Source: Craspedostauros australis (lineage: Eukaryota > Bacillariophyta > Bacillariophyceae > Mastogloiales > Achnanthaceae). Taken from it: a stretch of DNA of 64,000 nt. The stretch spans positions 620,001 through 684,000 of the forward strand of contig JAMXDE010000029.1 of NCBI GenBank assembly GCA_026770025.1, in the 5' to 3' direction. Below are positions 45,277 to 56,520 of this stretch, piece by piece. Under the pieces are notes generated by a model. That model did not search any database and had not been told where the DNA came from. It saw nothing but the letters and a program-made list of their open reading frames with translations. Made by a program: the position numbers and the translations under genes. Positions within the stretch are counted from its first letter, which is position 1; every line of letters begins with the position of its first letter.

Positions 45277-45980
45277 TTTGGCCCCTTGTTGTCACTGGTT
45301 TGCTTGCTTTTGGGAGAAACGGCGATTGGATATTTAGAGCTATTGTGTGTTTGCTCTCGCTGATCCGTCTTCTACGTCACAGGGAACGTATTCCACGTCA
45401 TGAGAAACGAGTCACAACAGAGGAAGAGACATCGTGTGACTCTTCCTCCGCAAGACAAGATGATGACTGCGCGCGGCGACAACAGAATGTGCCAGGCCAG
45501 GACAGCCAACAACACTCCACGTTGACCAGTCTCACAATGGAAACCAGCAACATCCAATCGTCTCGGAATACAACGAAGCGCATTGGCAATCTGTACGACG
45601 CAGACGACAGTGCTTCGCCAATCACCACAACATCGTCTTCACCTCGGCTGCCAATCCTGTGAATGATGCATGCACAGCTCAGCCAATCCACATTCTTGCC
45701 ACTGTTGCTGTTTCCATTTTTCTTCTCCGATAACATGCGGTGCGCACATGATCAACGTGGTACGGTATGCATCCTGCGCAACCGTGCAGCACGATCCTCC
45801 TGCATGAACGCCAAGGCGCAAGGGACGACATCAACACAACCGAAAGTACCGATCCAGCCACGAGTGTGAAGGAGCCTCGAAGCAAATACGAGCAATAGTA
45901 AACCGCTTGTCCAAATTCGAGAGGAAAGAAACAGCATTCCAGCAAACCACAACCAAGCAAAGATCACGTGGAAACCGAAG

Positions 45981-48703
45981 ATGCTCAACTTCAAGGCAGT
46001 TACCATCACGGCGATCTTGCTCGCCAAATGCAAGACGATCGATGCCATCCTTCGCGGCCATAGATTGATTGACCCAACCAACGAACTTCATGTTGCGATG
46101 CAGGCAACCAGACTGCTGAAGGGCGACGGCGGTTTCATTCCAAAGAACGTCAAGGGTAACAAACAGACGGGAGCACCGTCCAACAATCCAAGCAGCAATC
46201 CCAGTGTGGCACCAACCAGTTCGCCTACCAGCTCTCCTACATTGGCACCAACTGCGTTGGCCTGAATAATGACGACAACACCGACTTCTACACCAACCTT
46301 GCCACCAACTGGGGCACCAACTTCAAGGCCAACTGGGCGGCCAGTTGCCTTGCCGACCAGCAATCCAACCCTGAGGCCTACCTCATCACCGACTGACCAG
46401 CCAACAGGCGGAGCAACCAGCATGCCGACATCAGGGCCTACATCTGCACCGACAACCATCTCGTTTGCATTTGATTCCAGCATCTCCGTGGCCTGCGAGC
46501 CAGATGTTGCGCCGCCATGCTTTCTGCCGGAGGCATCCGAGCCAAAGACCATCATCTGCAATCCATCCAAGACATCGTACCGCAAGGCCGTCACTGCTGT
46601 TCGAAGCACACCAGGATTGCAGAATTACTTTGCATGCGCTGGCCTCTTGACCGAGGGGGATGCGCACAAGCTATTCAACCGATATGCGTCCAGCCCCTTG
46701 CTAGCTGAGGAGCTGAAGCTATTGTCCGCCGCCGGCACCACTCTGCTCACAGCTCTCGGTGGCGAGGACATCTACTACATGTGCCAGGACGCTGGGGCTC
46801 CAAGCTGTGCAGAGAAGTATCACTGTACCAGCGCCGACGGTTACAGTTTCATGACCATTGCCACCACTGCCTGCATTGGGTCTGGATCTTGCGACAGGAT
46901 GGGACGAAACACATTGGTCCTGGCTTCATCCTGTACCAGCAAAGGGGTATGCGCCGGCATGAACTCTCTTTATGTTTCCAATTGCTATGGTCCTCACCCA
47001 ACATACGGTGTCACCTTCATTGGTCAACTGGCCTGCACTGATTATCTTTCCTGCGTCCTTGCTGGCACATACTCCTACAGAGACGCCATCATACAAAGCG
47101 GCGCCTGCGTTGGACCCTACGCCTGTGCGAGCGTTGGCTACCGCGTTGAACAGTACGGGCCCAGCCGTTCCCAGAGCCACGTCAGAATTGGGTTCAACGC
47201 ATGCCTTGGTGAATATGCATGCACCGCAGCACATGCGAGCGGTTACTACGACTGCACATGCACATCGTTGCCATCACCTGCGAAGATTCAGGGCAGCTTG
47301 AGCATCGGCGACAATGCCTGCGCCGCAGCCTACGCTTGCCCGGGATTGGGATTCGGTGACTCAGTGACAACTGACATCATTGTGCCAGACTATGGCTGTG
47401 ACAGCAGCGGCGCATGCTACGAATGCATGACAAAAACCAACTGCGACAGCGACGAAGTCTTCATTATCTACGATGCTGCCGTCGCCTGCCCCAAAGACGT
47501 CGATGGCGACCCAACCAGTGAAAAGGGTCGATCAATTCTGCATCAACAAAGACCAACGCCCAACAGATTGCCCAACTTTCGCCCCCTTCTCCGCTGGCAA
47601 GCGATACCCCAACGATGATTCCGACAGAGCAGCCATCCGATCTGTCAACTTTTGTTCCAACAAACTCCCCAACCATCAACAAGACCACCCTGCAGACCCT
47701 TTGCTTGAATGAGGCTGGGGAGGTTACTGCGGGCTTCACCTCCAGACAAGTCGTCCTCTGCGATGATGATGTGGGCACATGCGCACAATTCGTCAACAAC
47801 AACGAGTCTCTCCCAACGAACAAGGACAGGTTCGTGAAAAGCATCTTCGGATGCGATGACGACCAAGGCAGCCGGACGTCGCAGCAACAGGCGCAGGTAC
47901 GATTTGATCGCATCAAGAATGACCCCCAAGCAATCGCAGCCATCCTCACTGCTCTCGAAGGCGATGGCATCCTTCTCACTGCGAACGCCGCAAGCCTATC
48001 CACGAGATGCGGTGCTGTGGGCGGGGCCTGCCGCTGAGGAACTCTCGGTTGGACTCTCAGGGGCGACATCATCATCACCCTGGACTCATGTGCAAGTGAT
48101 AGTTCCTGCGAAGAGGTTTCGAAGGATGCCATCATCCTCAGCAGCTGTCTGGGACCAAAATCCTGCAAGAATCTTGGATCTTTTTCCAGCCCTCCCAGTG
48201 CCACGGCCACCATTGGCTACCAGATCATCGGGCCAGCCGCATGAACCAGCACAAACAGCTGCGAGAATCTTGGGCAGAACATCTATGGTAACATCTGGAC
48301 CCAACACGCAGGATGAAATGGCGGGGACGGCTGCAAAGGCCTTGGAATTTGCGCCGACCAGTCTCCCAGTATCGCCACACCTACGCTTGCCAACATCGAC
48401 GTGGGGATGAACGCTTGTGAGGGACAACGCGCTAGTCAGAATGTTCACGCTGACCCGTTCAAGACTCTCGGTTGTATCACCATCGGCAGTGGCACATGCT
48501 TGTCACAAGACAGCTGTAACGGTGTTGCAAACTCCAACTTGGCGGTTGATGATCTGGTCGTGGCGGCGAACACCTGCGCGGCTCCAAGCAACTGTCAGGA
48601 CTGCATGGCGACAGACATGTGCAGCGGCTCTCCTGGCTGGACCTACACCATCGACAGCCCATCCAACGACTGCCCTGGACAAAATAACGATGCATGCTCT
48701 TGA
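45981..48703 (+). pseudogene. Secreted PT-repeat Cys-rich surface protein, relic inside mariner
   Basis: Begins with a signal-peptide-like segment (MLNFKAVTITAILLAKCKTIDA) and a propeptide-like stretch, then a stalk of PTxxPT repeats (VAPTSSPTSSPTLAPT; GAPTSRPTGRPVALPT). A Cys-rich ectodomain with regularly spaced Cys pairs follows (TACIGSGSCDRMG, GACVGPYACASVG, NACLGEYACTAAHA, NACAAAYACPGLG), then a second PT linker near 47615 and a second Cys-rich module ending NDCPGQNNDACS. Such stalked Cys-rich proteins are common in diatoms and relatives as wall or surface proteins. Lesions: TGA at 46263-46265 within the stalk, a frameshift near 47500, and further frame changes at about 48037 and 48240-48400. 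Repeats of the ectodomain resemble each other, so internal duplication preceded decay. Confidence 0.75.
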
Positions 48704-49389
48704 AAAATGAAATGGCTGACCGCACTCTCAGGGCGCGAACAGGAGTGGGAGTACAAACATCACAACGTATCCACATGTACGCCCATGCTCATACGGTCGC
48801 ATCTTCCGCAGCGGCAAGACAGCATGGATGCGATCCATATTCAGAACGAATGGCTCAACTCAACTCCATCGTTGCATATGGCACGATGATCGAAGAATAG
48901 AATACATGTTACAATACAGTCATGGAACAATCGTTTGCATCCTGTGCTGTGCTGCGCCTTGCCAGTTGTGCATTCTCGTACTTCCATGTGCTAGTATAGC
49001 ATGATATGGTACCTTTGCCCATGACTTCAAGGGAGCATATCCGAAGATGAACCACACAACTTGACTACAGTTTCAACCACTCCGTCCAGACATCCATACG
49101 AGTGCACTTGCGTTCTTGTCGTACAACTCGTCGAGTATTCTAAACTTGTCTTGTTCGAGGCCAGCTCAGCGAGGAAACGTTATGTGCGAACTAAAACGAA
49201 GACTCGGTGATGCCACGTTTGGTTACCCAGAACGTCTGTATCTGCAGAAGGGGGCATCCTGCGTGTTCGTCTTCAGCACGCAGACGACGGAATAGCTCAT
49301 CGAATGTAACATATTATAGGAGCTGCACTAGCACATCACAACATAGCATAGTATAGCATATGAGCATGGTATGGTGTGGATTCGTTGCG

Positions 49390-49415
49390 CTCTACTCTAC
49401 TCTACTCTACTCTAC
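49390..49415. repeat. CTCTA pentanucleotide microsatellite
   Basis: Five tandem copies of TCTAC/CTCTA. Confidence 0.85.
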
Positions 49416-49878
49416 CAATACATGACGATTGTGCTAGTGGCAGCGCCGTCGGCAGGGCACGAGCAGAGATGAATGATCAGAGGATGCATCGTTGGTGCTC
49501 CAGTGACGAGTACAGACGTTTGGACTTGATGGCAGCAACGATCGCGAGGGTTGCACATGTGTGATGAAGAGAAAGCGGAATACTGGCATGGCACGATGTG
49601 GTACAGATGTACGAGTGCGGTACCAACCAAGAGGAGGCTTTGCCATTCGATTGGTTTGTGCGACACACACCGATTGTGCTGGCGCTCCGATCGACGCAGT
49701 TGAGGCCTTGGAGCGTTTTTGTGTGTGGTTCGGATGGAAATTTTCCGACCAGAACGGCACAACACAACGTGCCGGCTCCACGACGCGATGGCTCCACGAC
49801 GCACACCATTCACGACACAAAAATACGGTCCGCGTCACACAATTCACACCACTCGTCACAAAACACAAAACAAACATC

Positions 49879-49965
49879 ACACACCACACCACACCACACC
49901 ACACCACACCACACCACACCACACCACACCACACCACACCACACACCACACCACACACCACACAT
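49879..49965. repeat. ACACC pentanucleotide array
   Basis: About sixteen copies of ACACC, grading into ACACACC and ACATC variants at the right edge. It lies just beyond the transposase 3' end on its downstream side. Confidence 0.9.
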
Positions 49966-50067
49966 CACACATCACAATCCTCCATGCCATCAAACAGACG
50001 ATGTGCACACAGGCACTCCAATCACAGGTGTGCCTATAACATATAATACTACTACTTTGATTTGCAG

Positions 50068-52614
50068 CTACATCTCTGCTGTGTTGGTATCCTGCTCTGC
50101 TTTGCTGTGATGCTCGTCCTTGCCAACGAACATGGCCACTTCGAATGTGTTCATGGTGGGTGCTGCTTTGGCTTTGCTGTTGTTGTTGCAAGGCTCAATG
50201 ATGTCGGCTTTGCTCTTGCTGGGTTGCTTCTTTCTCTTCTCGTCTTTCTTCTGTTGCTCAGCCTCCTCGTTGGCTCTGGTTGTCGCAACGATTTGCTTCT
50301 CCAGCAACGGAATGAGGCTGCTGGTTGTTGGCAGATTCGTTTTCAGGCACTGCAGTCCACTGACAGCCATCACCTTGAGCGCATCATCGTACATACCTTT
50401 GATGTCGGGCTTGGCGTATTTGAAGTCAGCTGATTTGCCTTTGTTGTCTGTTGCAGTTGGTTTGTTGGTGGTCGCGCGGGTAGCCTCATCCTCCTCCAAC
50501 ACGAAGTCCGTGTGAGACACGGTAACGCCGATCTTGTTGCCCTCTTTGTCGAATTCCGTGGACGTTTGTTTCCGCACATTCATGTGCAGTCCCTTGCGCT
50601 CCGTCACAAATTCGTCACCTCCTTTTGCAGCACAAATTGCGTAGGCAATCTGATGGTGGCGAACATACGCGCTAGCCACCTTGTCCAGCTTGAATTGTTT
50701 CCAACAGGTTCCACAAGCATTCCACAATGCCTCAGTGGTAAGCAATCGGCTTCCATGGTGCTCACCTTGATACGCTGACACGTGTTTTGACATCGCTGGG
50801 AATATCGCATCGTCTTTCACATTCGTGATGGGAGAATTTGGTGGTTGCAGTCGTAAGTGCCATCCGCGACTGTCGAACTCCTTGTTGATGAATCTAAGTA
50901 GCTCCGTGTCTCTGTGTGGCCCTGCGCCATCCATCTGGTACCGAATCACCACGTTCTTTCCGGTTTCGGCCTTGATTTTGCTGGCGAGCGAATCCAGTGC
51001 GGGGAGTTCTTTTTCGCGGAAGAATTTCTTGAGGCTGTACTTCGGCTTGGGCTTAACACGATGACCATCTGTTTCCTTGCTGCCCGTGATTTCCAGTGGT
51101 TGGAAGTACAGTTCACCCTTCTTGCGAGAGATTTTCTCGGGATCAGGAAGGTGCTTGTACTTGGTCGGCGAGACCCAAGTTCGCTTGTACGTGGTCTTCT
51201 GCGCTCGGACCATGCGCCCAACACGTTCGAAGTTCACCTTATACGCCTTTCCTCCTTTCGCAAAACAGTTATTTGTTGGGGCAAATGCTGTTGATGCAAT
51301 TGCCATGGTCTTGTCAATGTGACACTTGTGATGCACAGTCTGCTTCACAGGCTTAACTCCCATCTGGGGCACATGTTTCAGATGCATGCAAGCGACAATG
51401 GAGTAGAACCACTTTTCGTCCATGTGGACAAGGACAACTTGCGTATTCTCAAACAGCTCAGCTGATTCCCAGAACACACAGAAGTCCTGAGCCCAGATGT
51501 CGCGCTTTGCTGTAGTGGTGCCATTGATCAGAGGGAGTATTGTTGTAGAACGGTACTCACTGCCTTCCAATCCCATGACGAATTTGCGAATACACTTCGG
51601 ACCAACGACTTGCGGGTTTCCGCTGCCTGCCAGTTTCCATGCAATTCTGTCCCACGAGATTGCGCCATTGCACCGTCGCAACACATCCTGGAGCTCAAAT
51701 TGCAGGAAGGGACCACGCTCCAACCACAAATCAGCCAGCGCTTTTGCGGATGCCAGCTCTTCCGGCGAAGCAGAGGCATAGGCAGAAGCAATTTCGTCGT
51801 TCTTGAACTGTTGCTCTGGATGTCGAAGACGTAGTTGTTTCTCAAAGGCTGCGCGCTGCGTGAAGTACTGTCGTTGCTTGATGGGGCAGGTGAAGATGCT
51901 GCTGCCTGCGTCACTTCGCTTCTTGCATTCGAGCGTCTCCGTTTGGAATTTCACAATGTTGCGCCCCACTGTGGTGCGGTTGATACCCCATGCATGGGCG
52001 ATCAACTCTGCATGTTCAGGAATCCCACCCAAATTGAAATAGAGAACAGTGTAGTTCCGATTGTCTTCTTTGTCAAGGCGCTTGCTAGGATTACCAGGCT
52101 TAGCAATACTATGCCCTCCATCCTTTCGCAACCATCCTTTTGTTTTCGCGCCTTTCTTCATCTGGTTCGTGAGCTGGGCGATTGCTGTTGCTTTCTGACG
52201 CCGCGAGACCTCGAGAAAAGCGGCGATTTTGGCTTCTTGCGATTCTGTGGTAGTTGGGGATGGTGTGGGGGGCTTAGCCTTGTTGTTGACACGCGTGGCA
52301 GCGACGGAGTGATGCTGGGGAGAAAGGAGGGAAGGCTTAGCAAGGCCTCCAGCAGTGCGAGTCCGTGCGAAGGTAGCGAGGCTGTGTGGTGTGCACAGAT
52401 CCTCGCGAACAACATACATTCGGCTCTGCCCCATCACTGGGGTCACCATGACCATTGCCACCTCTCCTGGTGCAAGAGGCCCATTGCGTTTGACTGTAGC
52501 GCCGTCCGTGGTCTGCTTCATTGCAAAATCAACATGACATACGCCCAGGTCATGGACCCTGCCGCTTGAGCTCTGGTGGGATGCCACCTTCACACAGTCA
52601 CCAGCGCGCAGCAT
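50068..52614 (-). CDS. Tc1/mariner-type DDD transposase
   Basis: An 848-residue uninterrupted ORF. Residues 1-190 are a polar N-terminal extension. A helix-turn-helix that would read the TIR follows at about 197-223 (PEHAELIAHAWGINRTTVGRN). The catalytic domain carries Asp399 in VLVHMDEKWFY, Asp562 in VIRYQMDGAGPHRD and Asp601/602 in PPNSPITNVKDDAIFPAMS, a spacing of 38-39 residues like the DD39D mariners. Plant-type elements have PNSPDxN and LDLGFF here; this protein has PITN and KDDAIF. The Lys/Glu-rich C-terminal ~200 residues are extra. At 848 residues it is much longer than the ~350-500 usual for mariners. It acts in the nucleus on the 50-bp TIRs around it. Confidence 0.9.
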   Translation of the reverse strand: MLRAGDCVKVASHQSSSGRVHDLGVCHVDFAMKQTTDGATVKRNGPLAPGEVAMVMVTPVMGQSRMYVVREDLCTPHSLATFARTRTAGGLAKPSLLSPQHHSVAATRVNNKAKPPTPSPTTTESQEAKIAAFLEVSRRQKATAIAQLTNQMKKGAKTKGWLRKDGGHSIAKPGNPSKRLDKEDNRNYTVLYFNLGGIPEHAELIAHAWGINRTTVGRNIVKFQTETLECKKRSDAGSSIFTCPIKQRQYFTQRAAFEKQLRLRHPEQQFKNDEIASAYASASPEELASAKALADLWLERGPFLQFELQDVLRRCNGAISWDRIAWKLAGSGNPQVVGPKCIRKFVMGLEGSEYRSTTILPLINGTTTAKRDIWAQDFCVFWESAELFENTQVVLVHMDEKWFYSIVACMHLKHVPQMGVKPVKQTVHHKCHIDKTMAIASTAFAPTNNCFAKGGKAYKVNFERVGRMVRAQKTTYKRTWVSPTKYKHLPDPEKISRKKGELYFQPLEITGSKETDGHRVKPKPKYSLKKFFREKELPALDSLASKIKAETGKNVVIRYQMDGAGPHRDTELLRFINKEFDSRGWHLRLQPPNSPITNVKDDAIFPAMSKHVSAYQGEHHGSRLLTTEALWNACGTCWKQFKLDKVASAYVRHHQIAYAICAAKGGDEFVTERKGLHMNVRKQTSTEFDKEGNKIGVTVSHTDFVLEEDEATRATTNKPTATDNKGKSADFKYAKPDIKGMYDDALKVMAVSGLQCLKTNLPTTSSLIPLLEKQIVATTRANEEAEQQKKDEKRKKQPSKSKADIIEPCNNNSKAKAAPTMNTFEVAMFVGKDEHHSKAEQDTNTAEM

Positions 52615-54779
52615 GCTTGCGAGGTGAAGAGTTCAGTGGTTGCGGGATGATACAACTACGTCCAATGTTGGTGAAGGTTGATAGAACTGTGTTATTGTGT
52701 GTGCTTGTTTGAAGTGATGGTTTACAAAGTTAAGTTTGTTGAGATTATGAGCTCATCAATAAGAGCTCATCATCTTCCTGTTTTCTACTTCTTGGCTCCA
52801 CTAATGGTGCTATTCACCATTGTCCATCGTGTTGTAACCATGCCAAACTTCTGGTTACTCTTGCTAATTAGTGTATCTGTGTCCAAACATGTGCAATGAC
52901 ACATGTTTGGAGGTCTAATAGAGTCTCTTTGATCCTCTTGGATCATCTTCCTAATTTTGTCTTGGGTCTGAAACCCGCATCACATTTTCCGAATTCTATC
53001 GAGTAGTTTTCTTGGATCTTTCGAAACGAAGTGTGACTGACACAAAGGACTCAAAACTCGAACAACGATTGGATTGATTCAGCACACATGGTCTAACAAC
53101 AAGGGAACTCATGGTGAATACTAGCTGTGTGTCAATAGAGGTTGCAAGCTGATTGTACGAGATTGGCTGGTCGCGACGCACACCAGGCACACAAGGAGAA
53201 CAGCACAGCACAGCACAGCACCAGTCATTGACGCGCAGCACGGCGCAGCGCACCACAGAACGGCATGAACAACACAGGAGGATGGTCACAAGGTGCCTTG
53301 TACCATCCACTCTTTCCTTTGTGGGAAGGTCACAGTCATTCTACATTCTGTGTAAGCTATGACTACAAGCAGCAGAGAATCAACAGCAGCTCGTCGCAGA
53401 TGCGCAATGTTTCCGTTGTCCATTTTGTGAGGAGGATTTTGTGCCTTCGCTGTGTCGTTGTGGAATGGAGGTGCAATTCGGGACTCGCAAAGTGTTCTCA
53501 TTGATGGGCGCATTTGGTAGAATTGTGATTAATCTCCATGGCCCCCAACAGCAAAAACTGTTTGAGAACACCAAACACAACACAACAACACGACAATGGA
53601 GAAACACAACAAAACTCCACAAGCGCTGTCGAATGGCATCGACGGCACTGCCACAACCAGCGGTCCAGTGCAAGATCTGAGGGCATAGGCGGAACCGCCA
53701 TGGAAAGTTTGGTGGATGAGCGAGAGCGGGATGTCATCTTGGCTTATTTGGGGCCGTGGCAGGCCCACGCGCACACGGCACGATTCGGAGGAAAATATGC
53801 TCATTGGATATGGTCTCTGCCTGGAATGCACAGGCCATTCCAACGACCATGGATGGGCAAGACGTATCCAAGAGGATACGGTGAAGATGCACACGAAGTT
53901 TGAGGGTCGGGGGTGGCCTGGAAGGTGCCCTCCGCAAGAAACAAGTGGCGGGCAAGAGTTTTTTGGCGGGTGGCGGCGGACACATCACGTGACTTCGCTG
54001 GTGATGGGTGCCATTGAAAAGTCACCCATATCGCCAAACCACCCATTCAAGATGTGTTAGAAATCAACTCAAGATGGCCATGGCGAAGTATCCTGCGCAG
54101 ATACGGTCTGGAAGAGGCTGCAGCCTGGGATGCACACGAAAGGGATTTTTTTGGGTGTCGGAAAAACATCATGATGGCATCATCACATGGAGGTGCACCT
54201 TTGGAGGTATGAGCGCCCCACCCATTCTGAACACATCAGTGTGTCGCCAGAGAATGTGGGAACGCATGAGGGGCATGTGAAGGAGCTGCAAGGATCGTAT
54301 CGACGAGATACGGATCCAAATCCGAACGGCATCCGTGTCGGAATCGGGTGTTCGAAAATTCTGCGTTTCAGTGCAGGGACAGTTTGGAGTATGAGATGCG
54401 GCTATCTGCGCAGGATCTTCATGGAGTGGATAGATGGGGGGTATCCGGAGCCAGTGTGGTGCGCAGATTGTGAAAATGCCAGGGATGATAATGATGATCA
54501 TGGGTGCTGAAGGTAGGGCAGCATGGTGCCATCGAGAATTTTTTGCACCCACCACCTGACAGACAGCAAGCCAAAACGACATTAAAAATAAAGTTCATAC
54601 AAATTTAACTAAGATATTCAGAATAAACGATAGCCAAGCGTCCGAATGAACTGTCTAGTTTTAATTTTAAATGGTGCGTTGTTGAGATATAACATCATAA
54701 GCAGTTGTTTGGATGGTTTTGGGTGTGCTCTAATTTAGTCTACTTTATCACGACTCATCACGAGTAAAACTCAAAAAAC
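52615..54779. other. Mariner right arm, possible eroded ORFs
   Basis: Upstream of the transposase start, so its promoter lies here. Plus-strand open stretches at 53538-53903, 53716-54060 and 54187-54510 are 107-121 codons each in changing frames. They contain Trp/Gly-rich segments and a CADCENARDD end, but no recognisable domain; they could be a second captured gene relic or chance. The last 200 bases are AT-rich. Confidence 0.3.
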
Positions 54780-54829
54780 ACTCCACAACTAGTGTTATCG
54801 TGAGTGCATCAACTGCGACCTGGAGGTCG
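54780..54829 (-). repeat. Mariner TIR, right (50 bp)
   Basis: Reverse complement of 45227-45276 with one mismatch; followed by TA at 54830-54831. Confidence 0.92.
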
Positions 54830-54831
54830 TA

Positions 54832-55005
54832 CGCGTCCGATGTTGTTGTTATCGGGCGTGTCGTTTCGTGTCTGTCGTGTCCGTGCAGTACCGTCGCAAC
54901 AAGCAAGGCGTATCGTACCGTGTTGTCAGACGTTCAACATCAGCAAGCACAGACAGGCTAAATCGTAACGAACGAAAAAGACCCAGCACACACAGACACG
55001 GGAGC
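54832..55005. repeat. ~195-bp satellite of Harbinger copy 2, right part
   Basis: Continuation of the repeat unit interrupted at 45224, with GTGCAGTACCGTCGCAACAA, ACCGTGTTGTCAGACG (54917) and TAAATCGTAACGAACGAAA in the same order. Confirms that the mariner inserted into a pre-existing tandem array. Confidence 0.88.
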
Positions 55006-55559
55006 GCTTTGTCGCATTTATTCGTCGTGTGCAAATTTGGGCTGTGACTGTTTCGCTCGGACATTCGCACCGTTTTTTCCATCTCGCTGTCGAATCGTGG
55101 AACATGTTCTCATTTGTGCCTTTTTTTCTGCGTTGGCCACACCGAAACAGTGTTTCCACTGCGTCGCCTTTGGCGCGTTCGCCGAACATGTTGGTCGGGT
55201 TGTACGGACGCTGCAGTTTTGAACCGTTTGCGCCCCAAGGCGCGATGTGCCACGGTTGTCATTGTGGTTGTTGCAGTTCCGAATAGGCAGTTTCAGAACG
55301 AACGGCTCAAGCAACAACATTCAGGTATTTGTTAGCCCCTTTCTATACCAATCGACGTAATTTTGAGACTAATTCATGCCTTTTTGTTCATCTTGACAAA
55401 AAACAGCATTACTTAGACCCATTATTGTCGCTTGTTGTGCGGCTTGTGACAGCGCTATCAACGTCATTGAAAGTGCCATTTTGGACCAAAATGTCACCTT
55501 TTGGGGTCTCTGTGACGCTATTTAGTGTGTGATGTAGTGCGACATGGTTGCGACCATTC
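55006..55559. other. Spacer between satellites in Harbinger copy 2
   Basis: Low-information, moderately AT-rich DNA with no gene recognised. Confidence 0.4.
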
Positions 55560-56520
55560 CAACTAGGGCGTGTTTGACAACACGAACGGACTGTCCGATC
55601 CTGCTGGGTCTTTTCACGACATTCCAAGTGACTGGCGAACGCTGCTGCGGAATGTGACATTGCGATTCTCTCGGTTTCGACTCACCAAGTGGTATTCGAC
55701 TGTGCTGGCAAATTGTCCGATACTGCATGGTCTGTTCGCAACATTCCAAGTCACCAGCAAACACCGCGGTGGAATGCGACATTGCAATTTGCTCGTTCTC
55801 GACTCCACAGGTTGTATTCGACCGTACCGGCAAATTGTTCGATACTGCATGGTCTGTTCGCAACATTCCAAGTCACCGGCAAACACCGCGGTGGAATGCG
55901 AAGTTGCGCTTTGCTCGTTCTCGACTCCACAGGTTGTATTCGACCGTACCGGCAAATTGTTCGATACTGCATGGTCTGTTCGCAACATTCCAAGTCACTG
56001 GCAAACACTGCTGTGGAATGTGACATTGCGCTTTGCTCGTTCTCAACTCCACAGGTTGTATTCGACTGTACCGGCAAATTGTTCGACACTGCATGGTCTG
56101 TTCGCAACATTCCAAGTCACCGGCAAACACCGCTGTGGAATGCGAAGTTGCGCTTTGCTCGTTCTCGACTCCACAGGTTGTATTCGACCACACCAGCCAA
56201 TTGTCCGGTACTACCTGGTCTATTTGCGACGTTCCGTGACATTCGCACCCAATACTCCAGGATGCAACATTGCAAATTGCTCGTTCTTGACTCACCAGGT
56301 TGTATTCGACCACTCCAATAGATTTTCCGATACTACATGGTCTGTTTGCGACATTCCGTGCCATTCACACCCAATGCTGCAGGATGTGACATTGCGATTT
56401 GCTCGTTCTTGACTCACCAGGTTGTATTCGACCACTCCAATAGATTTTCCAAAACTACATGGTCTGTTGGCAACATTCCAAGTCATTCACCACCAATGGT
56501 GTGGAGTGTAAAGTTGCGAT
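55560..56520. repeat. 122-bp satellite, eight units
   Basis: The landmark GATACTGCATGG or its variants falls at 55597, 55719, 55841, 55963, 56085, 56207, 56329 and 56451, every step exactly 122 bp. Central units are nearly identical; the outer units diverge, and the last three share CTCACCAGGTTGTATTCGAC. As 122 is not divisible by three, open frames across it are artefacts. Confidence 0.93.

Larger units (their letters stand above)
48704..50067. other. Mariner internal spacer with microsatellites
   Basis: Between the PT-gene relic and the transposase stop; no gene seen. Contains the CTCTA and ACACC arrays annotated separately. Confidence 0.5.
45227..54829. mobile_element. Tc1/mariner element, 9,603 bp, with passenger gene relic
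   Basis: Terminal inverted repeats of 50 bp (45227-45276 and 54780-54829; CTACCTCCAGGTCGCAG at the left, one mismatch overall) are flanked by TA at 45225-45226 and 54830-54831. TA duplication, CTACCTCC-type ends and an internal mariner transposase (50068-52614) agree with each other. It sits inside a ~195-bp tandem repeat of the Harbinger element; removing it with one TA gives a 193-bp step between repeat landmarks at 45119 and 54917, matching the 194-198 bp of neighbouring units. This is several times longer than ordinary mariners (1-5 kb) because it contains a ~2.7-kb host-type gene relic and other non-transposase DNA. Confidence 0.9.
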
